This document shows positions 7,643-17,071 of a stretch of 64,000 nucleotides of DNA, in pieces (the first letter of the stretch is position 1; each line of letters starts with the position of its first letter). The notes below the pieces were generated by a model that was not told where the DNA came from, did no database searches, and saw only the letters and a list, made by a program, of their open reading frames with translations. Made by a program: the position numbers and the translations under genes. This stretch comes from Methylomagnum ishizawai (lineage in GTDB: Bacteria > Pseudomonadota > Gammaproteobacteria > Methylococcales > Methylococcaceae): NCBI RefSeq assembly GCF_900155475.1, contig NZ_FXAM01000001.1, positions 793,501-857,500 on the forward strand, in the 5' to 3' direction.

Positions 7643-8388
7643 TCGTCGAGGGTGAGTATCTTGGGTTGTTCGAACATATGCCCCGCCGCCAAGCTCGGGG
7701 CGTTGATCCACTGGGGTTTGAGCGGGATCAAAGTGTAACGCCGTTTAATGGCTTTAATGGCGTAGGCGAAGGACAGCTCGGCCTTGGTGCGGTCCCAGAG
7801 GCTATCGGGCCGGCCCAGCACCTGCGAGGTGGAAATGGAAAAGGCCGCGTTGTATTCGGCCTCGAATTTCAAAAGCCCCAGCCAATCCAGCATGCGGTGG
7901 CTGCTGACGGAGCGGGTGTGCCAGACGGCGGGTTCGCGGGGCAGATGGCCGATGAGGCCATGCGGGTTCCAGGGGTTGATCCCCAGGATGAACAAGCGGC
8001 CCTCCGGCTTCAGGACGCGCTCGGCTTCCCGCAGGACCTGGTGGCGGTCGGTCTCGAATTCGATGACATGGGGCAGGATCAAGACATCGACACTTTCGCT
8101 ATCGATGGGGAGTTCGGTGGCGGCGGCGATCAGCGAATGCGGCCTTAAACTGGAGGCGGGGGGAATATCATCGACCAGCACGAAATCGCCCAGGAATTCG
8201 GGGTCGATATATAGCGTTTCCGAGCCTAATAAACCAACTTGTAATGTTTTTTGATTATAAGTAAGCTTTAGGGCCGATTGCAGGTAGGATGCCTCTATTG
8301 TTTGCAGGATTTGTCCAAGGGTCGAGACGAGATACCATTCCAGAAACTTTTCACGCGAGTGGAGCAACGGCGTTTGATTGGTTTTCAT
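7639..8388 (-). CDS. YafS-like class I SAM-dependent methyltransferase
   Basis: A 249-residue methyltransferase in the position of E. coli yafS, just before rnhA. The C-terminal half shows typical features: [16 protein letters not shown] (post-motif I acidic region), [21 protein letters not shown] (motif III-like), and a basic tail. The glycine-rich motif I is weak (QVGLLGSE), as in YafS. Substrate unknown. The ATG at 8388 ([11 protein letters not shown]) was preferred; the frame continues to 8703 but that part lies within mltD on the other strand. Start codons of this gene and mltD are 58 bp apart, implying a shared divergent promoter region. Confidence 0.8.
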   Translation of the reverse strand: MKTNQTPLLHSREKFLEWYLVSTLGQILQTIEASYLQSALKLTYNQKTLQVGLLGSETLYIDPEFLGDFVLVDDIPPASSLRPHSLIAAATELPIDSESVDVLILPHVIEFETDRHQVLREAERVLKPEGRLFILGINPWNPHGLIGHLPREPAVWHTRSVSSHRMLDWLGLLKFEAEYNAAFSISTSQVLGRPDSLWDRTKAELSFAYAIKAIKRRYTLIPLKPQWINAPSLAAGHMFEQPKILTLDE

Positions 8389-8446
8389 ACATGAAGCGCT
8401 GGCGTGCCGCAATAACCTACCCGAATTGAACGCAGAGGAAACGACC

Positions 8447-10552
8447 ATGACCCGGCCTAAACCCAACGCGCAGTGGCTGTGCTGCGCATCGATCATCGTC
8501 CTGTCCTTGAGCGCCTGCTCGCATAACGGGGGTAAGCTGAAGAATGGGGCCAATTTAACCGAGAACGCGCAACCAGCGTCAACGTCCGGCGAAAAAAAAT
8601 CCCGCTCATCGACCGCCCGGACTTCCGGCAAGTGGCTCCGCAAGAAGGATAAGACCGTAGCTTCCACGGGAGGCTCATCCAGTAGTACCTCGCAATACGA
8701 CAACCTCTGGGAACGATTGTTCGATCTCTACGACCTCCCGCCCATCGAACACGAGGAGATCGACCGCGAGTTCTCGTGGTTCCTGAACCACCCGACCTAC
8801 ATCCAGCGCGTGCAGCAACGCGCCGAGCCTTTCCTCTATTCCATCGTCCGCCAGGTCGAGAAACACGATATTCCGGGCGAAATCGCGCTGTTGCCGGTGA
8901 TCGAGAGCGCGTTCCAGCCGCATGTGGTGTCCCCGGCCAACGCCGCCGGCATCTGGCAATTCATCCCGTCCACCGGGCGCATGTACGGGCTGAAGCAGAG
9001 CCGCTATTACGACGGGCGGCGCGATGTCTACGCCTCCACCCGCGCCGCCATCAAATACCTGAAGAAGCTGCACAAGGATTTCAATGGCGATTGGCTGCTC
9101 GCCATCGCCGCCTACAATTGCGGCGAGGGCGCGGTGGGCCGGGCGGTCCAGCGGAACGCCAACCGTGGCCTGCCCACCGATTTCTGGTCCTTGGATTTGC
9201 CGCAGGAAACCCGGACCTACGTGCCGCGGTTGCTGGCGGTATCGAAAATCTTCGTCGAAGCCGACCAACACGGTATCGACCTCCGCGCCATCCCCAACCA
9301 AGCCCAATACAAAGCTGTCAAGCTTAACCAACCGCTTGATCTGGCCCTGGCCGCCGATGCCGCCGATATGTCGCTGGATCAACTGTTCGCGCTGAATCCG
9401 GGCTTCAAGCGCCAGCATACCGATGTCTCCGGCAGCTATCACCTGTTCATCCCCGCCGACAAGAAGACCGCCGATTTCAAGGAGGAATTGGAGCGGCTGG
9501 TCCAGGAAAGGCAGACCTCCGGCGGTTTCCAGGTCGGACAGCAAGAACTGGGATCGGATAGCGCCGCCGCTGTCGAGAGTAGCCCGGCCTTGGCTACTCT
9601 CGACAGCGTGGAGCCGGAAGCGACCCCGGTCGCCTATACGCCGGACCCAACCCCTGTTAAATCCAGGTTTTCGGCGCGGCAGGCGGCGGCCACCCTGGCC
9701 GTCTATCAGCCGGACGGCCCGGAACCCACCGCCACGCCCCAGCCCGTGGCCGAACCGGAACCGCCCCAGGACGGCCAGGAATCCGATTTTTCCAAGCCCT
9801 TGTCGGAACGGGAACTGACCCCGGTGTCCCCTTCTTCCAGCTATCGGCTTGATAGCCAGGATTCCACCGCCCCGGATGACGCGGCCCTTGAGGAAGAACA
9901 ACGGGAAGCCAGGGCGCGCGCCGCCCGTGAGGAACGCGCCGCCGCCAAGGCCCGCGAGCGGGAAGAGCGCGAGGCCCAGAAAGAGCGCCTAGCCCGTGCC
10001 GAGCGTGAATCCGCCAAGGAACGGGAGAAGGAGGCCAAGGCACGCGAATTGCGCGAAAAGTTCGCCCATCGCGACGAAGCCACCGGCAAGCATTCCGCCA
10101 AGGACGCGGACAAAGGCCGCGACGCCCACGACCGTCGCCACCCAGGCGAACTCGCCGCCGCCGAGGACAAATTCCGCGATGCCGGTTCGAAGAAAGGCAA
10201 TTACACCGTGCAGCCCGGCGAAACCCTGTGGGCCGTGGCCCGCAAGCATTCGGTCGATGTCGGGCAACTGGCCAAATGGAACAATATCTCCGAGCAAACC
10301 CAGGTCAAGGCCGGGCAGAACCTGGTGGTCTGGGGTAAGGATGCCGGTAAGAAGCTGGTGATGGCGAGTGCCGGGATACGGCCTTCCCAGTCGATCAAGA
10401 GCTACACCATCAAGGCCGGCGATACCCTGTTCTCGATTTCCCGCCGCTTCAATGTCAGCGTGGCAGAATTGCGCAAGTGGAACGGCGGCTCCAGCCTCGA
10501 CAAGCAAATCCAGCCGGGCAAGAACATCACCGTCCAGAACGAGAAGGACTGA
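8447..10552 (+). CDS. mltD: Membrane-bound lytic murein transglycosylase D, lipoprotein with LysM repeats
   Basis: MltD, about 701 residues, cleaves peptidoglycan glycan strands from the outer membrane. The start at 8447 gives a lipoprotein signal with lipobox LSAC (Cys24). The goose-type lysozyme domain follows at about residues 130-260, with the catalytic Glu in ALLPVIESAF and IWQFIPSTGRMYGL. Then come a Pro-rich linker, a highly charged Arg/Glu/Lys/Ala helix of about 80 residues (nt 9880-10130), and two LysM domains (YTVQPGETLWAVA and YTIKAGDTLFSIS). The charged coiled-coil insertion is longer than in E. coli MltD. The neighbouring gloB gene found in many relatives is missing. Confidence 0.93.
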   Translation: MTRPKPNAQWLCCASIIVLSLSACSHNGGKLKNGANLTENAQPASTSGEKKSRSSTARTSGKWLRKKDKTVASTGGSSSSTSQYDNLWERLFDLYDLPPIEHEEIDREFSWFLNHPTYIQRVQQRAEPFLYSIVRQVEKHDIPGEIALLPVIESAFQPHVVSPANAAGIWQFIPSTGRMYGLKQSRYYDGRRDVYASTRAAIKYLKKLHKDFNGDWLLAIAAYNCGEGAVGRAVQRNANRGLPTDFWSLDLPQETRTYVPRLLAVSKIFVEADQHGIDLRAIPNQAQYKAVKLNQPLDLALAADAADMSLDQLFALNPGFKRQHTDVSGSYHLFIPADKKTADFKEELERLVQERQTSGGFQVGQQELGSDSAAAVESSPALATLDSVEPEATPVAYTPDPTPVKSRFSARQAAATLAVYQPDGPEPTATPQPVAEPEPPQDGQESDFSKPLSERELTPVSPSSSYRLDSQDSTAPDDAALEEEQREARARAAREERAAAKAREREEREAQKERLARAERESAKEREKEAKARELREKFAHRDEATGKHSAKDADKGRDAHDRRHPGELAAAEDKFRDAGSKKGNYTVQPGETLWAVARKHSVDVGQLAKWNNISEQTQVKAGQNLVVWGKDAGKKLVMASAGIRPSQSIKSYTIKAGDTLFSISRRFNVSVAELRKWNGGSSLDKQIQPGKNITVQNEKD

Positions 10553-10577
10553 TCCGGTCCTTGCCGCTTTCCGACCC

Positions 10578-10597
10578 GCCCCGCCGCCCGGCGGGGC
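10578..10597. terminator. Hairpin between convergent genes
   Basis: A perfect 9-bp stem, GCCCCGCCG pairing with CGGCGGGGC across 2 bases, lies between mltD and the converging PaaK-like gene. There is no T-tract on either side, so it would be a weak or factor-assisted bidirectional terminator. Confidence 0.5.
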
Positions 10598-10605
10598 AGT
10601 TGCCC

Positions 10606-11982
10606 TCACTCCCGCGGCGTCAAGTTTCCCGGCAGCGCTACATGGCTGATCACGTAGCGGTGCTTGCCGGAAGCCTCGGGCGGGAGGCTCCCCACCAGGT
10701 TCACCTCCACCCGCACCGGGCTTGCCATCCGCAGCCGTAACAGCCGGACGATCTCCTCCCGCGCCCCGTCGCGCCAAGCGGCGTTGGGGACGATGGACAC
10801 CTCCAGATGCTCCGGCGTCCATTGCACGATCTTGAATTCCCCCACGCCCTCGACCGCTCTCGGCACGTAGATCAGCGCCAGGGCGTGCATGATGGTCCCG
10901 TCCGGGCGCACCACGAAATCCGTGGTCCGGCCCACGACCTCGGCCACGACATGCAGGCCGCGCCCGTCCCGGCAGGTTTCCCCGGAGGCGCGGGCCATGT
11001 CGCCGGTGCGGTAGCGGAGGAAGGGCTGGGCTTCGGAGCAAAGATTGGTCAGCGTGACTTCGCCGGTTTCGCCCGCCGCCACGGGCCGACCTTGCGGGTC
11101 CAGGAGTTCCAGCAGGATCGTTTCGCTATTGACCAGCAATTGCCCGGCGGGCGATTCCAGCGCGACCAGTCCGCCGTCGCGGCAGCCGTATTCGTTGGCG
11201 ACCGGCACGCCGAATACTTCCCCGATGAGGCGCCGTTGTTCCGGCAACAGGGGTTCCCCGGTGGCGCAGACCACCTTGAGCCGGTGCGTGTTGAGGCTCG
11301 CGCCCCGGTTGCGGGCGTGTTGGGCCAATAGGGCCAGGCTGCTGGCATAGCCGTAGACGCAGGCGGGATCGAAACGCTGTATCCGCCCGAGATATTCGTC
11401 CATAGCCGGGACCGACATGGCGAAGGCATTCAACAGCAATTGGTTGAACAGCCGGTCGCGGAAGGTCTTGATCCGGTCGGTCTTGTTCAACTCCACCGGC
11501 GCACCCCACAGGAACACTTCCGGCTCGCCGACCTCGATCCCCCACCAACGCCGCGCCCGCATCCTCGTGGCGGCGTCGGCGGCCTGCCGGGACCGGCCAT
11601 AGTAGAAGATCAAGGGCTGGCCGCTGGAACCGCCGGTGTTGTAGCGGAACGCCCCGCCCGGCACGGACTTCCAGACCATGGCCTCGCGGTGGGCCTGGGC
11701 ATCGGTCTTGTCCATGGTCGGCAGCCGCCGGAAGTCCTCCAGGCTCAATTCCGCGTCGCCGTCGAGCGCCAGCCCGGCGGCGCGGAGGCGTCCGGCGTGC
11801 CAAGGGCTGTGTGCCAGGGCGGTGTGGAGCAACGCCTTGAGCTTCCGCAGTTGCAGGCGTTCCAGCGCCGTCCGGTCCAGCCATTGGCTGCGTTCCAATT
11901 CGGCCAGATAGGCGAAGGTCGGGCGTTGCATCAGGCGTTCGTGCAGCGGGAACCAGAGGTGTCGGACCAGGGCGGGATGCAT
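10606..11982 (-). CDS. PaaK/CapK-like AMP-forming adenylating enzyme
   Basis: A 458-residue member of the phenylacetate-CoA ligase-like branch of the ANL superfamily. The phosphate-binding loop reads YNTGGSSGQPL, followed by the NEYGCRDGG motif and the hinge region YRTGDMAR. Family members (PaaK, CapK-like proteins) activate carboxylic acids and many sit near surface polysaccharide genes. Here the neighbours are mltD and lgt, so the substrate cannot be assigned. The ATG at 11982 (MHPALVRHLWFP) was chosen over the 14-codon longer frame because it matches relatives better. Confidence 0.75.
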   Translation of the reverse strand: MHPALVRHLWFPLHERLMQRPTFAYLAELERSQWLDRTALERLQLRKLKALLHTALAHSPWHAGRLRAAGLALDGDAELSLEDFRRLPTMDKTDAQAHREAMVWKSVPGGAFRYNTGGSSGQPLIFYYGRSRQAADAATRMRARRWWGIEVGEPEVFLWGAPVELNKTDRIKTFRDRLFNQLLLNAFAMSVPAMDEYLGRIQRFDPACVYGYASSLALLAQHARNRGASLNTHRLKVVCATGEPLLPEQRRLIGEVFGVPVANEYGCRDGGLVALESPAGQLLVNSETILLELLDPQGRPVAAGETGEVTLTNLCSEAQPFLRYRTGDMARASGETCRDGRGLHVVAEVVGRTTDFVVRPDGTIMHALALIYVPRAVEGVGEFKIVQWTPEHLEVSIVPNAAWRDGAREEIVRLLRLRMASPVRVEVNLVGSLPPEASGKHRYVISHVALPGNLTPRE

Positions 11983-12030
11983 GGGATTCCGTCGGGTTGG
12001 GGTGGGCGGGACGGATTGTAACACCCGGTT

Positions 12031-12834
12031 TCAACCGAGGGCCGTAACGGGCTTGTCCGCGCGCCGCGCCCGCCAGATCAAGACCAGGCCGAACGCCACC
12101 GCCGGGAGGCTGAGCCATTGCCCCATGCTAATGCTCCAACCGCCCTCGAATTCGGCCTGTCCTTCCTTGAAGAATTCCAGGAAGAACCGCGCCCCGAACA
12201 CCAGCGCCAAGCAGCGCCCGAACAGATAACCCTCCGGACCGGCATCGCCGCGCTTCAGGTAATAGCGGAACTGGAACAGGAAAATCAGCAGGTAGCCCAG
12301 TGCCTCGTAAAGCTGCACCGGATGGCGCGGCACCAGATCGACACGGGAAAACACCACCGCCCAGGGCATGTCGGTGGCGCGGCCCAGGATTTCCGAATTG
12401 AAGAAATTGCCGATGCGGATCAACGCGCCGGACAGGGGCACGGCCATGCCGATGCGGTCGCAGACCCAGAGGAAGGAGGGGCCGGCGGCCCGCCGCGAAT
12501 ACAGCCAAACCCCGAGCAGGATGCCCGCCACCGCGCCATGGCTGGCCAGCCCGCCCTCCCACACCGCCGGTATCTTCCACGGATGGCTGAGGTAGAAGCC
12601 GGGTTGGTAGAACAACACATGGCCCAGTCGCGCCCCCAGCACCGTGCCGCCGATGACATAGAGGACTAAGTCGTAGACCTCGTCCTCCGGGCGGCCTTCG
12701 CGCCGGTAGAGCCAACGGAACAACAAGGTGCCGTAAACGAAGGTCGAGGCGAACAGCAGCCCGTACCAATAGACCGGATAGTGGAATTGGTTGAACGAAA
12801 GCGTGAACGCGACGGGGGAAATATCCCAGGTCAT
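12031..12834 (-). CDS. lgt: Prolipoprotein diacylglyceryl transferase
   Basis: Lgt, 267 residues, an inner-membrane enzyme that moves diacylglycerol from phosphatidylglycerol to the lipobox cysteine of prolipoproteins. Several membrane helices are visible. The Lgt signature is present as GALIRIGNFFNSEILGR, with HPVQLYEALGY and GARFFLEFFKEGQ further on. The N-terminus (YWYGLLFASTF) is family-typical. The gene seems to be single-copy in the window and complete. Confidence 0.95.
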   Translation of the reverse strand: MTWDISPVAFTLSFNQFHYPVYWYGLLFASTFVYGTLLFRWLYRREGRPEDEVYDLVLYVIGGTVLGARLGHVLFYQPGFYLSHPWKIPAVWEGGLASHGAVAGILLGVWLYSRRAAGPSFLWVCDRIGMAVPLSGALIRIGNFFNSEILGRATDMPWAVVFSRVDLVPRHPVQLYEALGYLLIFLFQFRYYLKRGDAGPEGYLFGRCLALVFGARFFLEFFKEGQAEFEGGWSISMGQWLSLPAVAFGLVLIWRARRADKPVTALG

Positions 12835-12909
12835 GGTGTGGTGCCCTGTGTGGCCGGTGGATTGCGGGGCGGAATTGTAGAACGCGCCGCCGGGACGCGG
12901 TAGGCGGGT

Positions 12910-13614
12910 TTATTTCGCCATCAGGATGAGTTCGTTGTGGGCGTCGTCGATGGTCATGCGGAAGCGTTGCAGGAAGCTCATGCCGAGTAGCAAGGTGCCT
13001 TGCAACTTGTCGTCGGCGATGAAGCTGACCTGTATGTTCTGGGCCGACACCGCCCCCACCCGCACCGAATCCAGCACGCCGATCCGCACCGGCACATGGC
13101 CGCTGGCGGTTTGGCTGATGCCGGGTTGCAGGCTGTCGGGCGCGAAACCCAGTTCGGCGATGAGCGAGTCGGGCAGCACCAGGGTGGTGGCCCCGGTATC
13201 GACCAGCAGGAACAGGTTCTTGGCGACCCCGTTGGGACCGACGATGGCGGCGGGGACTTGGTGGTGGCTACCGCTGCGCTGGGTTTTGATATAGGCGCGG
13301 TCGGCGGAGGCTTTGGGACCGTCCGTGGGTTTGCGGCTGGTGATGCGGACTTGCTCGATGGCCTTGGGCGTGCCGATCAGCAGGTAGTTGTAGTCTTCGA
13401 GCAGGGTTTTGATCCGCTGGGTGGGCGTGCCTTCGGCCCGCGCCGCCACCGCGCCGGGTTCCAGCCGGTCCAGGCCTTCGATGGTGAAACGGCCTTGCCG
13501 GGCGAGGGCTTCCAGTTCGTCGCGCAAATCGCCCGGCGCGGCCTGGACCGGCAGCGAAGCGCACACCACCGACAACAAGGCGGCGACCCGGTGGCGGAGG
13601 AGGACGGTTTTCAT
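12910..13614 (-). CDS. Periplasmic retropepsin-like aspartic protease
   Basis: A 234-residue secreted protein with an N-terminal signal peptide ending near VQAAPG. The C-terminal half is a retropepsin-like domain with the active-site motif LLVDTGATTLVLP and the later LGMSFLQRF segment, as in clan AA single-domain proteases that dimerise to form the active site. Substrate unknown. Residues 30-110 form an unassigned domain. It reads in the same direction as lgt but 75 bp separate them. Confidence 0.8.
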   Translation of the reverse strand: MKTVLLRHRVAALLSVVCASLPVQAAPGDLRDELEALARQGRFTIEGLDRLEPGAVAARAEGTPTQRIKTLLEDYNYLLIGTPKAIEQVRITSRKPTDGPKASADRAYIKTQRSGSHHQVPAAIVGPNGVAKNLFLLVDTGATTLVLPDSLIAELGFAPDSLQPGISQTASGHVPVRIGVLDSVRVGAVSAQNIQVSFIADDKLQGTLLLGMSFLQRFRMTIDDAHNELILMAK

Positions 13615-13670
13615 GGAGGGCCTCGGCGTGATGAAGGAGAAGGATACGCCCGGAATAACACCGGCGACGG

Positions 13671-15380
13671 CTATTTATCGCGGATATAGTGATAGATGTT
13701 CAGATAATCCCGCCCCGGATGGTTCCAGGAAAAATCGCAGCGGATGCCGTTCCGCATCAATTCGCGGAACTCGACCGGATGCCGGTAATAACAGCTGATC
13801 GCCCGGCCCAGCGCCGATTCCAACCCGCTGTAATCGTAATCCTTGAACACGTAGCCATTGCGCTCGTCCTCGGGCCGGTCCGAATAATCCCGGTCGAACA
13901 CGGTATCGGCCAGGCCGCCGACCTCCCGCACCACCGGCACCGTGCCGTAGCGCAATGCGATCAACTGGGTCAGGCCGCACGGCTCGAAGCGGCTGGGCAC
14001 CAGGATGATATCGGCCCCGGCGTAGATGAGATGGGACAGTTCCTCGTTGAAGCCGATTTCGATATGGATGTCTGGATTGTCGTCGAGCTGGTGTTTCAAG
14101 CCCCAGAAATAATGGTTGATCTGGCCGTTGGCGCTCGCGCCCAGCAGCACGAACTGGCCGCGCCGGTGCAAGGTGTAGAACAGGGCGTGGCGCAGCAATT
14201 CCAAGCCCTTCTGCGGGTCCAGCCTGCCGATGAAGGCGATGATGGGCTTGTCGCTGTCGGCCAGCATCAGCCGGTCGCGCAGCGCCCGCTTGTTCTTGTA
14301 TTTGTCGTCGAGGCTGTCCAGTCCGTAACGGTAGGGGATGTAGGGGTCGATCTCGGGATTCCAGACCTTGTAATCGACGCCGTTGACCACGCCGCCGTAC
14401 TTGGCGTGATGGATGTGCAGGGTCGGCTCCAGCCCGAAACCCTGGCCCTGGTCCTTGGCCTCGGCGGCGTGGCGCGGCGAGACCGTGGTCACGAAGTTGG
14501 AATACACCACCCCGGCCTTCATCAGGTTGAGGGCGTGCGGGTTGAAGTTGTCGCGCATCCGGTCGTAGTGGGCGTAATACTCGGGGCGGTTGAGCCCGGT
14601 GGCGGATAGGAGTTGGGGTCCGGTCACGCCCTGGTGTTTGAAATTGTGGATGGTGAAGCACACCCTGGGATGGGTCATGCCGAGGTGCTGGTAAATCTCG
14701 TACAGGAATACCGGGGCCAGCGCGGTTTGCCAATCGTGGCAATGGAGGATGTCGGGATGCTTGCCCGATTGCCAGAGGAATTCCATCGCCGCCCGCGAGA
14801 AGAAGGCGAAGCGCAGCACATCGTCGTCGAAGCCGTAGATGCCCCCCCGGTTGAAGAAGTTATCGCTGGAATGCGGCTCGATGAAGAAACACCGCCGGCC
14901 ATGCACGAAGCCGAAGTACACGGTGCAATGGACGGTTCCGTTGAACCAGGGCACCCACAGGTCGCTATAGGCTTCGTGCAAATCCCAGATATGGTCGTGG
15001 CGCAGGCAATCGTACTTGGGCAGGAGGATTTCGACGTGGTGGCCCCTGAGCTGTAATTCGTGGGCCAGGCCGAACACCACGTCGGCCAGACCGCCGACCT
15101 TGGCGACCGGGGCCAGCTCCGGGGTGAGATGCACGATGAAGAGCTTGGGTTCCTGCGGTGTCGCGGGCGGATCGGCTTGGACTTCCGGGGTCGGGGGTTC
15201 GGGCGATTGCGGCCATTCCGGTTCGGGGATCAGGAAGGGCGGGTCCGGCTCGATGGCGGGATAGGCGGGTTCCAGCGGCGGCGCTGCGGGAGGTTCTGGG
15301 GTGGCGGCGTGGGTTGGGCGGCTTGGCGCGGTGTCCTGGAAGGGCGGTTGTCCGCCTCGGGTTGGTTGTTTCGTAGCCAT
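13671..15380 (-). CDS. glgA: Glycogen synthase
   Basis: GT5 glycogen synthase, 569 residues, extends alpha-1,4-glucan from ADP-glucose. The N-terminal nucleotide-sugar loop is KVGGLADVVFG, and the second domain holds GRLDPQKGLELL, VPSRFEPCGLTQL and the terminal GGLADTVFD. The ATG at 15380 gives a Pro/Glu-rich, probably disordered N-terminal extension of about 75 residues before the catalytic domain (which begins at KLFIVHLTPELAPVAK); that extension is longer than in E. coli GlgA. It follows the GH13 gene on the same strand with a 298-bp gap, so both probably serve glycogen turnover. Confidence 0.93.
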   Translation of the reverse strand: MATKQPTRGGQPPFQDTAPSRPTHAATPEPPAAPPLEPAYPAIEPDPPFLIPEPEWPQSPEPPTPEVQADPPATPQEPKLFIVHLTPELAPVAKVGGLADVVFGLAHELQLRGHHVEILLPKYDCLRHDHIWDLHEAYSDLWVPWFNGTVHCTVYFGFVHGRRCFFIEPHSSDNFFNRGGIYGFDDDVLRFAFFSRAAMEFLWQSGKHPDILHCHDWQTALAPVFLYEIYQHLGMTHPRVCFTIHNFKHQGVTGPQLLSATGLNRPEYYAHYDRMRDNFNPHALNLMKAGVVYSNFVTTVSPRHAAEAKDQGQGFGLEPTLHIHHAKYGGVVNGVDYKVWNPEIDPYIPYRYGLDSLDDKYKNKRALRDRLMLADSDKPIIAFIGRLDPQKGLELLRHALFYTLHRRGQFVLLGASANGQINHYFWGLKHQLDDNPDIHIEIGFNEELSHLIYAGADIILVPSRFEPCGLTQLIALRYGTVPVVREVGGLADTVFDRDYSDRPEDERNGYVFKDYDYSGLESALGRAISCYYRHPVEFRELMRNGIRCDFSWNHPGRDYLNIYHYIRDK

Positions 15381-15467
15381 GGGATGCGTCTGTTGTCCTG
15401 CGGATAAGGCTGCATATCGGCCATCGGTCCCGGTGGCGGGCTGGTGGCTGGGTATTTTCACGTTATG

Positions 15468-15532
15468 CGTGGGCACGTATTCCGTACCCACCGGGATAAC
15501 CCGGAAGCGGTGGGCATGGGGGCATGCCCACC
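15468..15532. repeat. Two hairpins in the gap between GH13 gene and glgA
   Basis: The 298-bp gap between the two glycogen genes contains two inverted repeats. The first is GTGGGCACG with CGTACCCAC (15468-15491, one G-U pair). The second is a perfect 10-bp stem, GGTGGGCATG with CATGCCCACC (15509-15532, 4-base loop). The shared GTGGGCA core suggests a REP-like repeat family or an RNA-processing structure. The rest of the gap is GC-rich with no convincing gene. Confidence 0.5.
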
Positions 15533-15678
15533 CCACGGTTGAGCGTAAACCCAAACCGCAAATGTTCTAGGTGGGTGGGCTGTAGTTTAAGCCATCCCTT
15601 ATGGCGAAAGAATTGTGGGGGAGGAGCGGCCCCGGCTTGGCGCGGACGCCCGCCCGCCGGGGTGCTGGGTTCCGGGTC

Positions 15679-16950
15679 TCAGGCCCGGTCGGCCACCAGG
15701 ATGCGCCCCATGCCGGGCGCGAGTTCGAAGCCGAACGGCGCGGGCAGGTACTCCATGGCCCATTCCGGCGAGGCATCGACCATGGGCGCGACGCTCTGCA
15801 CGTAATGGTTGAGGTTGTCGGTCTGGAAATACTGCCGGTGCCAAACGTCCTTGTTGAGGATGATGAGGGCTTCGCTATGGGTTTTGGGCGAGGCTTTCCA
15901 CAGCAACAGGATGGAATGGTTCGGGTGGTAGGGCAGCACCTCGGTGACGCTTTCCTCCATGAACACCGGATAGCGGCTCTTCACCGCGTTGACATGCTGG
16001 ATGAAGCCGGTCAGGTCGATGGCGGGGGTTTCCCAGTCTTCCGGGCGGCTGTCCACCACATGCAGGCTTTTGCGGAAGCCGTACTCGAAACCCATCGGCA
16101 TCATCACCCCGGCGGAGAACAGCGCGGCGAATAAATAGCGCTGTTTCATGGCGTCCGCGTTGCCATTGACCTCGGCGAACAAGCGGGCGGTGTCGTGGCT
16201 TTCCGGGAAGCTGATCGAGGGCACGGTTTCGCGGGTCAGATGATATTGCTCCATCAGCCACGGGCTGGAGAAATCCCACCATTTCGAGCTGTTGAAAATG
16301 TAGTCGAACCCGGCGCGGGCGGTGTCCTTGGTTTGCTCGGGATTGCAGCCCAGGGTTTCGGCGGCGAATACCGTATCCGGCCATTTTTTACGGACATCGG
16401 CGATCAGGCGCCGCCAAAAGTCGCTGGGCAATTGATAGGCCGCGTCGCAGCGCAAGCCCTTGAAACCCAATTCCAGCAGGTATTCGACCGTTTTCAGGCA
16501 ATAGCGGTACAAGCCTTCGCGGTCGGAGGTATGCAGGTGGTCGAAGCGGGCCAAATCGCGCCACACCACTTCCTGGCCGTCGTGGACGCAGGACGGATGG
16601 GCGATCTGGCCGTTCTTCTTGGCGAACCATTCGGGATGCTGCTTGAGCAGGGCCGAATCGTAGGCGCAATGGTTGATGACCAAATCCACCATCATCGACA
16701 GGCCCAGCTTTTCGGCCTCGGCCACCACGGCCTTCATCTGGGCTTCGGGGGTGGCCGTGCCTTTCTCGGACAGCAGCTTGGGATTGAGGGCGAAATAATC
16801 TTTGATCGAATACAGGCTGCCGGATTGGCCGGTCAGTTGGACGGGATTGACGAAGATCCAATCGAAACCCATATGGGCGGCGCGTTCCAAATGGGGTTTC
16901 CATTGGTTCAAGCGGCCCGCCAATAGGGGGAATAGGTTGTAGATTTTCAT
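15679..16950 (-). CDS. GH13 alpha-amylase-family enzyme, GlgE-like catalytic core
   Basis: A 423-residue GH13 protein built as a (beta/alpha)8 barrel without the extra N-terminal domains of full GlgE. The opening segment (NLFPLLAG, then NPVQLTGQSGSLYSIKDYF) and the active-site regions VDLVINH, GLRCDAAYQ (nucleophile Asp) and AAETLG (acid/base Glu) are visible. The last conserved region reads FPESHDTARL, with Ser in place of the usual Asn before HD. The resemblance is closest to maltosyltransferase-type enzymes acting on glucans, and the neighbour glgA supports a glycogen role. Exact reaction not determined. Confidence 0.8.
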   Translation of the reverse strand: MKIYNLFPLLAGRLNQWKPHLERAAHMGFDWIFVNPVQLTGQSGSLYSIKDYFALNPKLLSEKGTATPEAQMKAVVAEAEKLGLSMMVDLVINHCAYDSALLKQHPEWFAKKNGQIAHPSCVHDGQEVVWRDLARFDHLHTSDREGLYRYCLKTVEYLLELGFKGLRCDAAYQLPSDFWRRLIADVRKKWPDTVFAAETLGCNPEQTKDTARAGFDYIFNSSKWWDFSSPWLMEQYHLTRETVPSISFPESHDTARLFAEVNGNADAMKQRYLFAALFSAGVMMPMGFEYGFRKSLHVVDSRPEDWETPAIDLTGFIQHVNAVKSRYPVFMEESVTEVLPYHPNHSILLLWKASPKTHSEALIILNKDVWHRQYFQTDNLNHYVQSVAPMVDASPEWAMEYLPAPFGFELAPGMGRILVADRA

Positions 16951-17071
16951 GGACTGGGTGTACCGGATAGCGCCCGCCGCGGTATGGGCGGGAAGAAGGA
17001 GATTTTAAGTCGCGTCCGGCCTGTGGTTGGGCCAATAGACTGTTTCCCCTGGGCGCGGGCCGCGTTTGGCC

